Below are positions 43,170 through 52,208 of a DNA stretch of 64,000 nucleotides, in pieces. Source of the DNA: Chloroflexota bacterium (GTDB taxonomy: Bacteria; Chloroflexota; Anaerolineae; UBA2200); the NCBI GenBank assembly GCA_014360905.1, contig JACIWW010000002.1, positions 124,001 through 188,000 of the forward strand, in the 5' to 3' direction. The position numbers and the translations under genes are program-made. The stretch's first letter is position 1; every line of letters starts with the position of its first letter. The notes under the pieces are model-generated. The model was not told the DNA's origin. It did not search any database and saw nothing but the letters and a program-made list of their open reading frames with translations.

Positions 43170-45137
43170 ATGACAGATCAAAAATCCATAGACCCAGCGG
43201 TGTGTGATTTGCTGGAAGTATGCGAATCCGAGGGTATTTCCACCGCTTTCGACCGCGCAGAACAAATGAAGCCATGTCCCATTGGCAGTAAAGGGGCTTG
43301 TTGCAAGAACTGTGCGATGGGCCCCTGTCGTCTCACTAAAGAAGGCCAGGTCGGTATCTGTGGGGCTACCATTGACACGGTAGCGGCACGTAACTTTGCG
43401 CGCATGGTTGCGGCTGGCTCTGCTGCCCATTCTGACCATGGCCGCGATATGGCGTTAACCCTTCTGGCAGCGGCCACAGGTCATGCTCCGGATTATGGCG
43501 TACGCGACGTGCGCAAGCTCTATGAAGTTGCCTCTTTTCTCGATGTCAAGACAGATGACCGCCCAATCAACGACATCGCCAAAGATGTAGCTGAGAAGGC
43601 TCTGATCGAATTTGGCCGCCAGCAGGGAGAGATCATCTACCTCAAGCGTGCGCCACACAAGCGCCAACAAATCTGGCAAAGCCTGGGCATTGCACCGCGT
43701 GGCATTGACCGCGAAGTGGTGGATATCATGCATCGCACTCACGCTGGAAACGATCAAGCCGTTGAGAGCCTTATGATGTCCGCACTGCGTACTGCCCTTG
43801 CTGATGGCTGGGGTGGCTCGATGCTTTCCACCGACATCACAGATATCCTTTTTGGCTCCCCTGTGCCACTCGTGGCCAGGGCGAACATGGGCAACCTCAG
43901 CGAAGACCAGGTGAATATCGTGATCCACGGCCATGAACCAACTTTGTCTGAGATGATTCTGGTTGCGGTCAACGATCCAGAGATGATTGAATATGCCAAG
44001 TCAAAGGGCGCTAAAGGCATTAACCTGACCGGCATTTGCTGCACCGCTAACGAGACATTGATGCGCCAAGGCGTGCCCACCATCGGCAATTTCCTCAGCC
44101 AGGAACTGGCCATTGCCACGGGTGCAGTAGATCTGATGGTTGTAGACATCCAGTGCATTATGCAAGCCTTGGCTCCCATGACAAAGCATTTCCATACTAT
44201 CCTGGTCACTACTTCTTCCAAAGCACATATTGATGGCACCACCCATATTGAGTTTGACGAGCACCATGCTGGAGAGATAGCCAGACAAATCGTGAAGATG
44301 GGCATTGACAACTTCCCCAACCGTGGAGACATGCATATCCCTAAGGATATTAGCCACCTGGTAGCTGGCTTCTCGCACGAGTATATCAACTATGCATTGG
44401 GTGGTTTCTACCGTGGCTCTTTCCGCCCCTTGAACGATGCCGTCATCCAGGGGCGGCTGCGCGGTGTTGCAGGCGTGGTTGGTTGCAACAACGCGCGAAC
44501 TTGCCATGACGCGGCTCATACCTATATTGTACGGGAGCTAATCAAGAATGATGTGTTGGTCGTGATGACTGGCTGTGGAGCGATTGCCTGTGCCAAATAC
44601 GGCTTCTTGTCCCCTGAAGCAGCGCAATACGCAGGGCCAGGGTTGCGCGAAATCTGCGAGGCAGTGGGCATTCCGCCAGTGCTACACATGGGCAGTTGCG
44701 TGGACAACACTCGCATCCTCACCGTGCTTAGCCAGATGGCTACGGAAGGCGGGCTGGGTCAAGACATTGCAGATATTCCGGGTGTCGGCTTTGCCCCCGA
44801 ATGGATGAGCGAAAAGGCGATCTCCATAGGTTGCTACTTCGTCGGTTCAGGAGTATATACCATCTTTGGCAGCGAATCGCCCGTAGCCAATAGCCCTGCT
44901 GTGGTGCGTTTTATGAGCGAGGGCTGGGAAGAGCGTGTCGGCGGCAAAATGGAATTCATTCCCGATCCAGAGGAAGCGGTGCGCAAAGCTTTGGAGCACA
45001 TTGACAAAAAGCGGGCTGCTTTAGGGCTGGTAGAATACGACCCAGCGCGCTATGGCCAAAGCGGCGATGCGCTCATGCTCAAGGTATTGGAGCAGGTAGA
45101 CGAAGGGACGCTCAATCTGTACAGCGCCAAATTGTAG
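43170..45137 (+). CDS. cooS: Anaerobic CO dehydrogenase catalytic subunit
   Basis: A 655-residue Ni-Fe enzyme interconverting CO2 and CO (acsA of the CODH/ACS complex). N-terminal cysteines C36 and C44 fit the D-cluster, C45, C48, C53 and C64 the B-cluster. Further blocks with C-cluster ligands are NIVIHGHEPTL, GINLTGICCTANE, DIQCIMQA, GVVGCNNARTCHD, VMTGCGAIACAKYG and LHMGSCVDNTR. Length and order match bacterial CooS/AcsA. It forms the core of the complex with the acsB product encoded 85 bases later. CO made here enters the ACS A-cluster. Confidence 0.97.
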   Translation: MTDQKSIDPAVCDLLEVCESEGISTAFDRAEQMKPCPIGSKGACCKNCAMGPCRLTKEGQVGICGATIDTVAARNFARMVAAGSAAHSDHGRDMALTLLAAATGHAPDYGVRDVRKLYEVASFLDVKTDDRPINDIAKDVAEKALIEFGRQQGEIIYLKRAPHKRQQIWQSLGIAPRGIDREVVDIMHRTHAGNDQAVESLMMSALRTALADGWGGSMLSTDITDILFGSPVPLVARANMGNLSEDQVNIVIHGHEPTLSEMILVAVNDPEMIEYAKSKGAKGINLTGICCTANETLMRQGVPTIGNFLSQELAIATGAVDLMVVDIQCIMQALAPMTKHFHTILVTTSSKAHIDGTTHIEFDEHHAGEIARQIVKMGIDNFPNRGDMHIPKDISHLVAGFSHEYINYALGGFYRGSFRPLNDAVIQGRLRGVAGVVGCNNARTCHDAAHTYIVRELIKNDVLVVMTGCGAIACAKYGFLSPEAAQYAGPGLREICEAVGIPPVLHMGSCVDNTRILTVLSQMATEGGLGQDIADIPGVGFAPEWMSEKAISIGCYFVGSGVYTIFGSESPVANSPAVVRFMSEGWEERVGGKMEFIPDPEEAVRKALEHIDKKRAALGLVEYDPARYGQSGDALMLKVLEQVDEGTLNLYSAKL

Positions 45138-45222
45138 ATACGATGATTCGCCAGGTTTGCATTCAGACTATTCCGGCCCCTGGCTGTACCAATTCCAATC
45201 AACGGAGATAAGGAGAGCATCT

Positions 45223-47505
45223 ATGTCAAGGTATATTGCAACCCGTGCCATCCGTGGTGCAAATCTGATCGTTGCCGAAGCCGAGAGGATACTAAAAGAG
45301 GCCCTCGAGGAGTTAGGTCCAGACACCCCAGTCAAGTTCACGAACACGGCTTACTATCTCCCTGTCATTCTGGCTTTCACGGGAAGAGAGGTGAGCAAAC
45401 TGGGTGACCTCGTGCCTGTCCTGGAGGATGCAAAACGGATTCTGCACCCCGTCCCAGATGACAAGCTATGGCTGCCCTATTTGGGCGAGACCCTGGATTG
45501 TGGCATGGCGACGCTCTTGGCTGAGGAAGCCATCGAGGGTATCCGCTTTGCGCGTGGCCTTGAACCACAACCCATTACTTGGGATGGCAGTTACATTCCC
45601 AGTACTAGTTTTACCTCCCCTGATATGGAAGCACAAGCGGGAAAACGCCTCAATGGTCCCATTGACGACATCCAATTGCGGGCTTGGGGTATCCAACTGG
45701 TAGATGGGCGCATGCCTGGCTTTGCTGCCATCGTTGGCTGCGCCAAGAGCAACGAAGTGGCGGTGCAGATCGTGCGCGAATTGCAGCAGCGCAACATCCT
45801 TGTCTTTCTGTGTGGCAATGTCAATGGGCGCAGCATCATTCACCAGTTGATGGAAGAAGGGGTTGAGATGGGGTATGATACCTATATCATCCCCTTTGGC
45901 ACGAATACCATTGCTGCTATCTATCCGCTGGGTTTTGCTGCCCGCAGCGCACTGACCTTTGGGGGTTTGAAGCCAGGACAAGCGCGCGAGATCCTCTTGT
46001 ATAACAAGTATCGCGTTTTCGCCTTTGTGTTGGCTTTGGGCGAAGTGGACGATTTGAAATATGCTACGGCGGCAGGTGCAATCAACTACGGCTTCCCCAC
46101 TATCGCTGATACGGTAATCCCGCAAATACTGCCCACGGGCATCACGACCTATGAGCACGTCATCAGCATGCCCTTTGACGACATCGAGGGAAAAGACGAT
46201 CTGGAACGTGCTAAGAGGTTAGTGCAACGCTGCATCGAAGTACGCGGGGTTAAGATTAAGATCACTGAAGTGCCCATCCCAGTGCCTTATGGTTCAGCCT
46301 TTGAAGGCGAGCGCGTGCGCAAGGCTGATATGCGTGTGGAATTTGGCGGTAAGTACAGCCGCTGCTTCGAATACTTGAAGATGTCAGATTTTGATGCCGT
46401 GGAAGACGGTAAGATCACAGTGGTAGGGCCTGGCTTCGAGGATGTGCTGCCAGAAGGGTCAATGGACATGGGCATCGTAGTTGAGGTAGCTGGGCGTAAG
46501 ATGCAGGAAGATTTTGAGCCCGTGTTAGAGCGGCAGATTCACTATTTCATCAACGGAGCGTCGGGCATCCAGCATATTGGCCAGCGCGATATTGCCTGGA
46601 TCCGTATCAGCAAAGCGGCAGCGGAGAAGGGATTCAAGCTGGAGCATTTTGGGAAGATCCTATATGCTCGTTTCCACGCTGACTTTGGCGCTATTGTGGA
46701 CAAGGTGCAGGTTACCATCTACACCGATAAAGCCAAGATGGAAGAATGGCTAGCGAAAGCCCGTGAGGCCTACGATCGTCGCAACAGGCGTCTGGCAGAC
46801 ATGACTGACGACTCAGTGGAAGAGTTCTATAGCTGCACCCTATGCCAAAGCTTTGCCCCCAACCACGTCTGCGTTGTCTCGCCGGAACGACTGGGGTTGT
46901 GCGGCGCTTACAACTGGCTGGACTGCAAAGCCTCCCACCAAATCAATCCCACGGGACCGAATCAGCCCATCAAAAAAGGAACCTGTGAGGATCCCGTTTA
47001 CGGAGTTTTCAGCGGGGTGAACGAGTTCGTGCACCAGCACTCGCACCAGTCCGTGCAGCAAGTTTCGATGTACTCTATCATGGTGAATCCCATGACTGCC
47101 TGCGGCTGCTTTGAGTGCATCGCAATGGTCATTCCAGAAGCCAATGGCATCATGGTTGTCTCCCGCGAAGACCCCAGCATGACGCCGGCAGGCATGACCT
47201 TCTCCACCTTGGCTGGCATGGCTGGTGGCGGATTGCAGACGCCCGGTGTCATGGGTCATGGTAAGTACTATCTGACGAGCAGAAAGTTTATCTCTGCGGA
47301 TGGCGGCTTCAAGCGCGTGGTCTGGATGTCTTCCTTCCTCAAAGAGACCATGGCAGAAGAGCTCAAAGTCGTTGCCGAGCGCGAGGGCGATCCAGATCTT
47401 ATTGATAAGATAGCCGACGAGCGCGTAGCTACGACCGTAGATGAACTTCTGCCCTACCTGGAGGAGAAGGGGCATCCCGCATTGACCATGCCGCCCTTGT
47501 TCTAG
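45223..47505 (+). CDS. acsB: CO-methylating acetyl-CoA synthase (ACS)
   Basis: A 760-residue enzyme that joins a methyl group from the corrinoid protein with CO and CoA. The A-cluster cysteines are in SCTLCQSFAPNHVC, RLGLCGAYNWLDC and the CGC of TACGCFECIAM. The N-terminal domain that binds CODH is present (GLKPGQAREILLYNKYRVFAF). ATG 45223 has AAGGAGAG upstream; the frame is open further but has no ribosome site. A terminator-like hairpin follows the stop codon. Confidence 0.96.
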   Translation: MSRYIATRAIRGANLIVAEAERILKEALEELGPDTPVKFTNTAYYLPVILAFTGREVSKLGDLVPVLEDAKRILHPVPDDKLWLPYLGETLDCGMATLLAEEAIEGIRFARGLEPQPITWDGSYIPSTSFTSPDMEAQAGKRLNGPIDDIQLRAWGIQLVDGRMPGFAAIVGCAKSNEVAVQIVRELQQRNILVFLCGNVNGRSIIHQLMEEGVEMGYDTYIIPFGTNTIAAIYPLGFAARSALTFGGLKPGQAREILLYNKYRVFAFVLALGEVDDLKYATAAGAINYGFPTIADTVIPQILPTGITTYEHVISMPFDDIEGKDDLERAKRLVQRCIEVRGVKIKITEVPIPVPYGSAFEGERVRKADMRVEFGGKYSRCFEYLKMSDFDAVEDGKITVVGPGFEDVLPEGSMDMGIVVEVAGRKMQEDFEPVLERQIHYFINGASGIQHIGQRDIAWIRISKAAAEKGFKLEHFGKILYARFHADFGAIVDKVQVTIYTDKAKMEEWLAKAREAYDRRNRRLADMTDDSVEEFYSCTLCQSFAPNHVCVVSPERLGLCGAYNWLDCKASHQINPTGPNQPIKKGTCEDPVYGVFSGVNEFVHQHSHQSVQQVSMYSIMVNPMTACGCFECIAMVIPEANGIMVVSREDPSMTPAGMTFSTLAGMAGGGLQTPGVMGHGKYYLTSRKFISADGGFKRVVWMSSFLKETMAEELKVVAEREGDPDLIDKIADERVATTVDELLPYLEEKGHPALTMPPLF

Positions 47506-47519
47506 AAGCGGGGCAAGTG

Positions 47520-47570
47520 GTGAGTAACGAATGATGAGCAATGAACTCTCACTCGTTACTCATCTTTTTT
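47520..47570 (+). terminator. Terminator after acsB
   Basis: Stem GTGAGTAACGA (47520-47530) / TCGTTACTCAT (47553-47563), 10 bp plus a G-T pair, with the inner part (TGA..GAG / CTC..TCA) also pairing. It is followed by C and TTTTTT (47565-47570). It sits inside the Wood-Ljungdahl run, so it may lower expression of the downstream genes relative to CODH/ACS. Confidence 0.72.
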
Positions 47571-47606
47571 GACCGAGCTTGGTTTTATCGCCACAATGGA
47601 GGGTGT

Positions 47607-48029
47607 ATGAAAGCGAACGAAGTTCAAACGTACGAAAAGCGCGTCGAGGATGTTATGCACTATGGCGTGATTACCTGCCGCACCTATACTTCATTGAAAG
47701 AAGCGGTGCGCATCATCACGGATACCGACGTACATGCTCTAGTTGTTATCCATGACAATGGAAATGTCGCTGGCATCGTTTCACACATGGATTTGCTTCG
47801 TCTGTACGGCTGCAATCTGCTCGAGTACAAAGCGGAAGATGTGATGACGCCGAATGTGATTACTATTAGCCCGGATGCACCCGTTAAAGAGGCAGTAGCC
47901 TTGATGCTGAAGCACAACATCCGACGGCTTTTGGTAACGGAAAAGACGCCGGAAGGCGAACGCCCCATAGGGGTGATATCCACAACCGATGTAATCAGAG
48001 ATATGCGAGAGCAGCCTTGGTTTTGGTAA
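47607..48029 (+). CDS. Two-CBS-domain protein
   Basis: A 140-residue protein consisting of a CBS pair: VEDVMHYGVITCRTYTSLKEAVRI ... VHALVVIHDNGNVAGIVSHMDLL and AEDVMTPNVITISPDAPVKEAV ... RRLLVTE ... PIGVISTTDVIRDM. CBS pairs bind adenine nucleotides (AMP, ATP, SAM) and regulate partner proteins. It has no attached enzyme or channel. Between acsB and acsD it is a candidate energy sensor for the pathway. ATG 47607 follows TGGAGGG; the open frame before it includes the acsB terminator. Confidence 0.87.
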   Translation: MKANEVQTYEKRVEDVMHYGVITCRTYTSLKEAVRIITDTDVHALVVIHDNGNVAGIVSHMDLLRLYGCNLLEYKAEDVMTPNVITISPDAPVKEAVALMLKHNIRRLLVTEKTPEGERPIGVISTTDVIRDMREQPWFW

Positions 48030-48103
48030 CCCATATGATGCCGAGTCCGAGATGATCCCTGTCTTTTTGATCTTTGTATCTTCGTGAAAGGAGATATTAC
48101 ACA

Positions 48104-49072
48104 ATGCCCATCGCAGTAGAAACCCCAAAAGAAAAGTGGACGGGTAAAGTGAGGGAAGTAAAATTAGGCGCGACTGCTGCTGAAGGAGGCACGCGACAGA
48201 GAACCGTTACAGTGGGAGGCGAGAGTACCCTGCCTTTCCTTACTTTCGAAGGCGATATCCCTAATCCACCTGCCATTGCAGTAGAGGTGCAAGATCGTTA
48301 CCCTAGTGATTGGTCTGCTGTCCTAAAGGCGGCATGGGGGGACGTGCTGAATGACCCCGCTGCCTGGGCTAAAAAAGCAGAAGAATACGGCGCTGACATC
48401 ATTGCGCTTAAGTTGCAAAGTGCCCACCCCGAGGGCGATAACACAGATGCAGCCCATGCTGTAGCCACGGTGAAAGCAGTGCTGGCAGCCACAGGGTTAC
48501 CCCTGATTGTCTATGGCCCGGGACAGGCCGAGAAGGACAATGAGGTGCTGGTAGCAGTTGCAGAAGCTGCCAAAGGTGAGCGCATTGCCTTGGGCAACTG
48601 CGAGGATAAAAATTATCGCACCATCGTCGCTGCAGCCCTAGCCAATGGCCATGTCGTGGTAGCCAAAACGCCTATTGACGTGAACTTGGCCAAACAATTG
48701 AATATCCTCATCAGCGACATGCGTCTGGATCTTGACCGAATTTTGATGGACCCAACCACAGGCGCACTGGGCTACGGCCTTGAATATACGTACTCGGTCA
48801 TGGAACGCCTCCGCCTGGCGGCATTGACAGGCGATAGCATGACCCAGCAGCCCATGATCTGTACAGTGGGTGAAGAAGCCTGGCGCGCAAAGGAGAGCAA
48901 GGTGAACGAAGGCGTGCCCGCAGCGTGGGGCAATTGGGAACGACGCAGCAGAAACTGGGAAGTTCTTACCGCCAGTACGCTGATCCAGGCTGGGGCGGAT
49001 ATTGTCGTGCTACGCCATCCAGAAAGCATCCATCTAGTCAAACAGACCATCTCGAACCTGATGGCGCGGTAA
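48104..49072 (+). CDS. acsD: Corrinoid iron-sulfur protein small subunit (CdhD/AcsD)
   Basis: A 322-residue TIM-barrel subunit of the corrinoid iron-sulfur protein, which carries the methyl group from methyl-THF to ACS. Recognisable blocks are LPFLTFEGDIPNPPAIAVEV, ADIIALKLQSAHPEGDNT, LPLIVYGPGQAEKDNEVL and ILMDPTTGALGYGLEYTYSVMERLR. It pairs with the large subunit encoded next. AAAGGAGAT precedes the ATG; an upstream extension to 48074 lacks a ribosome site. Confidence 0.94.
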   Translation: MPIAVETPKEKWTGKVREVKLGATAAEGGTRQRTVTVGGESTLPFLTFEGDIPNPPAIAVEVQDRYPSDWSAVLKAAWGDVLNDPAAWAKKAEEYGADIIALKLQSAHPEGDNTDAAHAVATVKAVLAATGLPLIVYGPGQAEKDNEVLVAVAEAAKGERIALGNCEDKNYRTIVAAALANGHVVVAKTPIDVNLAKQLNILISDMRLDLDRILMDPTTGALGYGLEYTYSVMERLRLAALTGDSMTQQPMICTVGEEAWRAKESKVNEGVPAAWGNWERRSRNWEVLTASTLIQAGADIVVLRHPESIHLVKQTISNLMAR

Positions 49073-49148
49073 AGCAATTTTGCTCTCCATGCGATTGCTT
49101 CTGAGCAACCATGACTCATCATTTATCTAAATCTAAGGAGCTAAAAAT

Positions 49149-50495
49149 ATGGGACTGAGCGGCCTTGATATCTACAAACTGTTACCGAAAACCAATTGCA
49201 AGGAATGCGGTCAACCTACTTGCTTGGCTTTTGCGATGAAGTTAGCGGCCAAGCAGGCTGAGCTATCTGCCTGCCCTTACGTTTCCGAAGAAGCAAAAGC
49301 CAAGCTCGCGGCTGCGGCAGCTCCTCCAATTCGCCTAGTGACTATTGGCACAGGGGACAAGAAACTGGAGGTCGGCAACGAAACTGTCCTGTTCCGCCAT
49401 GACAAAACTTTCTACCATCCACCCGGATTGTTCATACGCTTGAAAGATACCATGCCCTTGCCAGAGTTTGAAGCGATGCTCGAGCGCATCCGAGACTGGG
49501 GTGTCGAGCGTGTGGGCATTCCGTTGTGGATAACCGGTGTGGCGATTGAAAACACCTCTGGGGAGGCAGCCAACTTTGCTAAATACGTAGCTGCTGCCCA
49601 GGCCAAGCTGGCGCGACCACTTATTCTGATTGCCTCAGATCCCGGTTCCATGGCTGCAGCATTGCAACAGACCGATGGCTCTGCGCCCCTCGTTTATGCT
49701 GCCACTGCAGAGAATTGGCAGGCAATGGCCGAATTGGCAGCGAAGCACAAAGCACCCATTGCTGTCCGTAGCAATGGCGATCTGGGGATGCTGGCAGAAA
49801 TTGCAGAGAAGGTTAAGAACGCAGGCGTAGAAAACATCATCCTAGATCCAGGTGTTCGCGACCCACACGGCACGCTGGTAGCTTTAACCCAGTTACGCCG
49901 CCTCGCTCTGAAGAGCAATTTCCGTCCCCTCGGTTATCCGATCATCACTTTCCCAGGCGAAGGGGCACAATCGGAAGAGGAAGAAGCAATCCAGGCTGCT
50001 CAACACATCGCAAAATATGCTGGTGTGATTGTCCTCGATCACTTCGATCCAGCCACCATTTACCCATTGTGTACTCTGCGTCAAAATATCTACACCGACC
50101 CGCAAAAACCAATCCAGGTGAGCCCTGGTTTATACGAGATATCCAATCCTACTCCCGATTCACCGCTATTGGTCACAACGAATTTCTCGCTTACCTACTT
50201 CAGTGTAGCTGGCGAAGTGGAGGGAAGCGGCAAGCCCACATGGCTGCTCATTGTGGACTCAGAGGGCATGTCGGTGCTGACTGGTTGGGCAGCGGGCAAG
50301 TTTGATGCCGAGAAAATCGCCAAGTCAGTGCAGCAGTTCAATGTTCCCAGCAAGATTAACCACAAGAAAATCGTGATCCCTGGCCTCGTGGCCGCCATTT
50401 CTGGTGAACTAGAGGAGGAGTTGCCAGGCTGGGAAGTCCGTGTGGGGCCGCGCGAAGCCATAGATATACCAGCTTATTTAAAGACCTGGAGCTAA
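49149..50495 (+). CDS. acsC: Corrinoid iron-sulfur protein large subunit (CdhE/AcsC)
   Basis: A 448-residue subunit with an N-terminal [4Fe-4S] motif (C17, C20, C25, C42 in TNCKECGQPTC ... LSACP), a TIM barrel and a C-terminal B12-binding domain (from about 320, DSPLLVTTNFSLTYFSVAGEVE, then LLIVDSEGMSVLTGWAAGKF). The cluster keeps cobalt in the Co(I) state and the corrinoid shuttles the methyl group. It works with the acsE methyltransferase and the RACo-type activator encoded downstream. Confidence 0.95.
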   Translation: MGLSGLDIYKLLPKTNCKECGQPTCLAFAMKLAAKQAELSACPYVSEEAKAKLAAAAAPPIRLVTIGTGDKKLEVGNETVLFRHDKTFYHPPGLFIRLKDTMPLPEFEAMLERIRDWGVERVGIPLWITGVAIENTSGEAANFAKYVAAAQAKLARPLILIASDPGSMAAALQQTDGSAPLVYAATAENWQAMAELAAKHKAPIAVRSNGDLGMLAEIAEKVKNAGVENIILDPGVRDPHGTLVALTQLRRLALKSNFRPLGYPIITFPGEGAQSEEEEAIQAAQHIAKYAGVIVLDHFDPATIYPLCTLRQNIYTDPQKPIQVSPGLYEISNPTPDSPLLVTTNFSLTYFSVAGEVEGSGKPTWLLIVDSEGMSVLTGWAAGKFDAEKIAKSVQQFNVPSKINHKKIVIPGLVAAISGELEEELPGWEVRVGPREAIDIPAYLKTWS

Positions 50496-50499
50496 ACGC

Positions 50500-50559
50500 G
50501 TCGTGGGTTGCGGGTAGCGAGTGAAGATAAATCTAGAACCTGTAACCCACGACTTAATA
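50500..50559. repeat. Large inverted repeat between acsC and the hydrolase gene
   Basis: A 16-bp stem with two G-T pairs: the arm GTCGTGGGTTGCGGGT begins at 50500, and the other arm ends AACCCACGAC at 50544-50553; the loop is about 22 bases. No T run follows, so it is not a normal terminator. The arms resemble dispersed palindromic elements. It overlaps the longest possible version of the next gene and argues for its start at 50581. Confidence 0.6.
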
Positions 50560-50580
50560 CAAGCGAGAGGTTGGTTTCGA

Positions 50581-51624
50581 GTGCTGTATTTTGTGTCCGT
50601 GGGATTGGCCCTGGGTTATGTGCTTTTCTCCTTTCTATCCGCCCTGGGCGTCTTGCAGTTTGTTGCCGCGCGATATCGCCTGAGCGGATTGGCTCTCCTC
50701 GATTACGCAGAGAACCATACGAAGGGATATGCACTAGCGACGCTGCTGATTGCCTGCGGGGTGCTGGTCTTTTTCGGTGGACAGTGGCGGGCCATTCTCA
50801 CTCCAGGGCCAGCCGGCAGTGAGTTAGCCCTTCTCTTTGGTATGAGCGCAGTGTGTGCTTTGGCTTTTACGCTCATACTAGCATCACTTTCACAGCAGCT
50901 ACGCCGCGGTCGCTCTACACCATCCAGCGATGACATGGGCAAGACGCTAGCTGTTGGACGTGGGACAGGGCGCCTTTACCTTCCACCTAATCTGACTACA
51001 CCCGTGCCCGCTGTAGCCCTTGTGCCAGGATTGCGTAGCAAGAAAAGCTCTCTGATCCTGCTGGCACGCCGCATGGCCCAGGAAGGTCTGGCTGCTCTTG
51101 TGATTTGCCCGGACGAAGAAGTATGCACCTATCCAGAGGTGCTGAGTATCGTGCCGGCAGCCATATCTGAACTCAGCAAGCAGCCGGAGATAGATCCGCA
51201 GCGCCTTGGGGCACTGGGCCATGACCTGGGCGGGGATCTCATCATACGCGCTGCGAGCATGGACAAGCACATCAAAGCCCTAGCAGCTTTGGCTCCCGTG
51301 CTTGTAGCCGTGCCTCCTAGTCTGGACCTGTTGCGCGAGATGACCTACCCACAGGCAATGCGCTGGGTACGAGATCGGGAACAGGCTATTTTGCGCGCTG
51401 AACTAGATGCCATCGCGTATGTAACCAAGATCGCTCCGCGACCTCTTTTGCTGCTGTATGGAACAGAAGACCGGGTGGTGAGCAGAGCGCCAGTGGAGAG
51501 CTGGGAGGCGCAACAAGTAACCTCTATGTACGTGGAAGTACTAGAAGGCATAGGCCACTTTGATTTGGTAGAAAACCCGATGGCGACGCGAACTGTGATA
51601 CAGTGGTTTAAGGAGCATCTGTAG
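50581..51624 (+). CDS. Membrane alpha/beta hydrolase with Asp at the nucleophile position
   Basis: A 347-residue protein. Three hydrophobic segments cover about residues 1-110. The rest is a dienelactone-hydrolase-like alpha/beta fold with VALVPGLRSKKSSL, LGALGHDLGGDLII (nucleophile elbow with Asp instead of Ser), LLLYGTEDRVV and GIGHFDLVE. Asp nucleophiles are known in haloalkane dehalogenases and epoxide hydrolases; here the enzyme type is not certain. GTG 50581 with GAGAGG upstream is preferred over GTG 50521, which lies in a large hairpin. It is embedded in the Wood-Ljungdahl run for no evident reason. Confidence 0.72.
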   Translation: MLYFVSVGLALGYVLFSFLSALGVLQFVAARYRLSGLALLDYAENHTKGYALATLLIACGVLVFFGGQWRAILTPGPAGSELALLFGMSAVCALAFTLILASLSQQLRRGRSTPSSDDMGKTLAVGRGTGRLYLPPNLTTPVPAVALVPGLRSKKSSLILLARRMAQEGLAALVICPDEEVCTYPEVLSIVPAAISELSKQPEIDPQRLGALGHDLGGDLIIRAASMDKHIKALAALAPVLVAVPPSLDLLREMTYPQAMRWVRDREQAILRAELDAIAYVTKIAPRPLLLLYGTEDRVVSRAPVESWEAQQVTSMYVEVLEGIGHFDLVENPMATRTVIQWFKEHL

Positions 51625-51628
51625 ACGA

Positions 51629-52207
51629 ATGTCTATTGACTGGGCTTTGTTCAAATTGGCCAATGGACTGGCAGGACGTTCGCCCATCCTCGATACAGCG
51701 ATTCAGATGCTTATGAATGACTACGCACTCACGACGGCAATGGTCCTTTTGCTGTTCACTCTGTGGTTCAGTGGGAGCACGCTTGAAGCCCGTGAGCGGA
51801 ATCAGCGTGCCGTGCTCACGGCCATCGCTGCTGTTCTGCTTGCCAATCTCATCGTTAAAGCATGTAACCTAATTTTCTACCGGCCGCGTCCTTTCGCCTA
51901 CCATTCCGTAACCCTGTTGTTCTACCATCCATCTGACTCCTCTTTTCCTAGCAATGCGGCTACTGTTGGTTTCTGCTTTGCGGCATCCATCTGGCGGTTC
52001 AACCGCAAAGTAGGGATTGTTTTGTATGTCTTAGCCTGTTTGTTGGCATTGGCTAGGGTATGCGGGGGCGTCCACTATCCCAGTGACATCCTGGGTGGGC
52101 TGTTGGTAGGTACGTTTTCTGCCTGGCTTGTTACTACGAAATTCGACTTTCTAAATCGTCTTTGGACCATGATCATCCATCAGCTACGTCGTGTATTGTT
52201 AGCTTGA
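51629..52207 (+). CDS. PAP2-family membrane phosphatase (BcrC-like)
   Basis: A 192-residue membrane protein with about five spans. Motif 1 is KACNLIFYRPRPF (K-x6-RP), motif 2 is SSFPSNAATVGF and motif 3 is ARVCGGVHYPSDILGG (His and Asp present). The family normally has PSGH or PSxH in motif 2; the His is Ala here. The fold is that of undecaprenyl-pyrophosphate phosphatases, but loss of this His may lower activity. It starts five bases after the hydrolase gene and is probably translated with it. Confidence 0.8.
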   Translation: MSIDWALFKLANGLAGRSPILDTAIQMLMNDYALTTAMVLLLFTLWFSGSTLEARERNQRAVLTAIAAVLLANLIVKACNLIFYRPRPFAYHSVTLLFYHPSDSSFPSNAATVGFCFAASIWRFNRKVGIVLYVLACLLALARVCGGVHYPSDILGGLLVGTFSAWLVTTKFDFLNRLWTMIIHQLRRVLLA

Positions 52208-52208
52208 T

